This document shows positions 5,605 to 6,439 of a stretch of 6,439 nucleotides of DNA, piece after piece. Under the pieces are notes generated by a model. The model did not search any database, was not told the origin of the DNA, and saw nothing but the letters and a program-made list of their open reading frames with translations. Positions within the stretch are counted from its first letter, which is position 1. Each line of letters begins with the position of its first letter. The DNA is from Phycisphaerae bacterium (GTDB taxonomy: Bacteria; Planctomycetota; Phycisphaerae; Sedimentisphaerales; SM23-30). A program made the translations under genes and the position numbers. The stretch covers positions 1 to 6,439 of the forward strand of contig JAIPFO010000224.1 of NCBI GenBank assembly GCA_021736565.1. The letters run 5' to 3'.

Positions 5605-5794
5605 CGAGAAAAGCATTTACTATCGACTGTTGAATCTGCTCATAGCCCAATCCTCTTTCGCCGAGGACGCGACGGAATTGCAATTCACCGGGTGCAAACG
5701 GGTCGCCTTTAGTGATCTTTTGCAGTAATTCGTTACGACGATTTACTTCACGTGGGTCATTTTCAATAGAAAGGGGGGGTATTTCTGCATTCAT
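5600..5794 (-). CDS. Small conserved-looking hypothetical protein (64 aa)
   Basis: The ATG at 5794-5792 is preceded by GGAGG seven bases upstream (minus-strand GGAGGCCAGACA before ATG), the best ribosome binding site in the window and the main reason to call this a gene. The 64-residue product is charged and predicted mostly helical, with no signal peptide, membrane segment, cysteine pair or recognised domain. It has NDPREVNRRNELLQKI near residues 12-27, GDPFAPGEL at 30-38, and ends IVNAFLV. I do not recognise the family. It sits upstream of the RNase D gene on the same strand, 146 bp apart with repeats between, so co-transcription is uncertain. A 21-bp-period direct repeat lies 104-143 bp upstream and may regulate it. 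Confidence 0.6.
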   Translation of the reverse strand: MNAEIPPLSIENDPREVNRRNELLQKITKGDPFAPGELQFRRVLGERGLGYEQIQQSIVNAFLV

Positions 5795-6100
5795 TGTCTG
5801 GCCTCCATGCTAAACATTAATAATATTACGAGATCCTTATGTATTTGGTTCGTCGGTCAGGCAATCCCAATTTGATAAAATCTGAGACAAATAGTGAGTT
5901 ATAGGACAAAAAATCGATGTTATAGGACATAAAATCGCATGAAGGTATGTGTTGAAAATTTAGTCGCGTTCCAAAAAGGAGGGGGTGGGATAGATATTAG
6001 TGTCAAAGGTCGATTTTTATCATTACAATTCGTTCTTAAGCTTCGGATAACGTGCTTTTAAAAAAAAATGACGCAAGCACCAAAATGTCTGGTTTTTTCC
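5795..6100. other. Intergenic stretch upstream of the small gene
   Basis: Apart from the ribosome binding site at its left edge and the direct repeat at 5898-5937, I see no supported gene. AAAAAGGAGG at about 5975-5984 looks like a Shine-Dalgarno sequence, but the GTG after it meets a stop after two codons. A minus-strand frame at 6023-6274 is lysine-rich, starts at GTG without a ribosome binding site, and its upstream half is the reverse of a T-rich tandem repeat, so it is left out. Confidence 0.5.
5898..5937. promoter_or_regulatory. Two-copy direct repeat with 21-bp period, operator-like
   Basis: The 19-bp unit GTTATAGGACAAAAAATCG (5898-5916) recurs at 5919-5937 with a single A-to-T change (18 of 19 identical). 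The 21-bp period equals two DNA turns, placing both copies on the same helix face, as for tandem sites bound by response-regulator or AraC-type dimers. It lies 104-143 bp upstream of the small minus-strand gene and about 160-200 bp upstream of the 6101 promoter, so it could serve either. Confidence 0.55.
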
Positions 6101-6129
6101 TTGACATGCAGTATTTTTTTCCCGATAAT
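6101..6129 (+). promoter_or_regulatory. Near-consensus sigma-70 promoter
   Basis: A perfect -35 TTGACA (6101-6106) is followed after exactly 17 bp by GATAAT (6124-6129), one mismatch from TATAAT. This is the strongest promoter in the window. Transcription would begin near 6136 and run rightward into 6138-6439, where no convincing gene is visible. Confidence 0.65.
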
Positions 6130-6147
6130 GTACTTCAATGATGGAGT

Positions 6148-6330
6148 GTGAGATATTCTTGTCTCTCAGTCTTTTATTTTTGTCTTTTATTTGTGTCTTT
6201 ATTATTTGTGTCTTTATTGGCCTTTGTTCGTCCTGGCTACTGTTCGGATGGGCAAAAATCGCCAAATCTCGCACGAAATCCGTCTATGGACTTCCATTGG
6301 CGGGTCAAATTACGTTTCAGAGTGCGTTAA
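6148..6330 (+). CDS. Doubtful short secreted-protein-like ORF, possibly broken
   Basis: A GTG at 6148, just after the predicted transcription start, opens a 60-codon frame. Its start MRYSCLS, a hydrophobic run of about 20 residues (VFYFCLLFVSLLFVSLLAFV) and RPGYCSDG resemble a signal peptide, followed by NLARNPSMD, which recalls the first mature residues of some extracellular proteins. The frame stops at 6328-6330, then stays open as NVNCDFRGKGDLGGYVKVHC until TAA at 6397-6399. Against a real gene: GGAG is only one base from the GTG, the hydrophobic run comes from a T-rich tandem repeat, and an overlapping frame (6138-6344) gives an equally hydrophobic peptide. It could be a decayed secreted protein or a non-coding transcript. 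Confidence 0.2.
   Translation: MRYSCLSVFYFCLLFVSLLFVSLLAFVRPGYCSDGQKSPNLARNPSMDFHWRVKLRFRVR
6169..6219 (+). repeat. Degenerate T-rich short tandem repeat
   Basis: Units beginning GTCTTT recur at 6169, 6182, 6195 and 6210: GTCTTTTATTTTT, GTCTTTTATTTGT, GTCTTTATTATTTGT and GTCTTTATTGG. The period is 13-15 bp, so it is not a multiple of three throughout, which argues against selection as coding repeats. Confidence 0.6.
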
Positions 6331-6439
6331 AATGTGAACTGTGATTTCCGTGGCAAAGGTGATTTGGGTGGTTACGTGAAAGTCCATTGTGATTCGTAAA
6401 ACCATCGATCAGGAGTTAGGGTCAAATCTTCAGATTACC

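Noticed and set aside
5898..5937. CRISPR-like repeat
   Set aside because: There are only two 19-bp units with a 2-bp gap, so there is no room for a spacer; a tandem binding site fits better.
5975..5990. Shine-Dalgarno-like AAAAAGGAGG followed by GTG
   Set aside because: The reading frame from that GTG stops after two codons, and the next GTG at 6000 gives only 16 codons.
6023..6274. 83-codon minus-strand frame
   Set aside because: GTG start without a ribosome binding site; the repeated KTQ/DK residues are the complement of the T-rich tandem repeat, and it runs against the strong plus-strand promoter.

Overview
The window most resembles a chromosomal segment from a planctomycete-like bacterium (Phycisphaerae or a related sediment lineage). 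This rests on three observations: an McsA/McsB pair outside a Firmicutes-like setting, a twin-arginine-exported family 5 glycoside hydrolase, and an McsA second zinc finger ending GCPKDY where the classical form has a CxxC-like GCxxCY. No 16S or other phylogenetic marker is present, so the assignment is an inference. Coding regions have moderate GC and the intergenic regions are clearly AT-richer.

Layout. (1) 1-794, plus strand: the C-terminal two thirds of a THUMP/RlmL-type RNA methyltransferase, cut by the left edge and followed by an intrinsic terminator. (2) 964-2067, minus strand: a Tat-exported GH5 glycosidase. (3) 2068-2614: a 547-bp intergenic region holding three copies of a dispersed repeat, a perfect hairpin and the mcsA promoter. 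(4) 2615-4233, plus strand: mcsA then mcsB, the protein-arginine kinase and its zinc-finger activator, probably one transcript. (5) 4308-5453, minus strand: an RNase D-type 3'-5' exonuclease with an HRDC region, convergent with mcsB. (6) 5454-5599: a short spacer with two inverted repeat copies. (7) 5600-5794, minus strand: a small unrecognised gene with a strong Shine-Dalgarno sequence. (8) 5795-6439: mostly non-coding, with a 21-bp-period direct repeat, a near-consensus sigma-70 promoter at 6101-6129, a T-rich degenerate tandem repeat and a doubtful or broken secreted ORF.

The coding genes belong to known families. mcsA and mcsB work together in phosphorylating arginine on proteins, which in Firmicutes marks them for ClpCP. 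The methyltransferase and RNase D both concern RNA modification or processing. The GH5 enzyme acts outside the cytoplasm on a beta-glucan or mannan-like polymer. The least explained signal is a family of at least six intergenic repeats built around GCGTCAAAAGTC (reverse: GACTTTTGACGC). The three longest copies share about 55-60 bp. Two copies sit 10-30 bp before start codons, one supplies a plausible -35 box for mcsA, and some are arranged as facing pairs like a decayed miniature inverted-repeat element.
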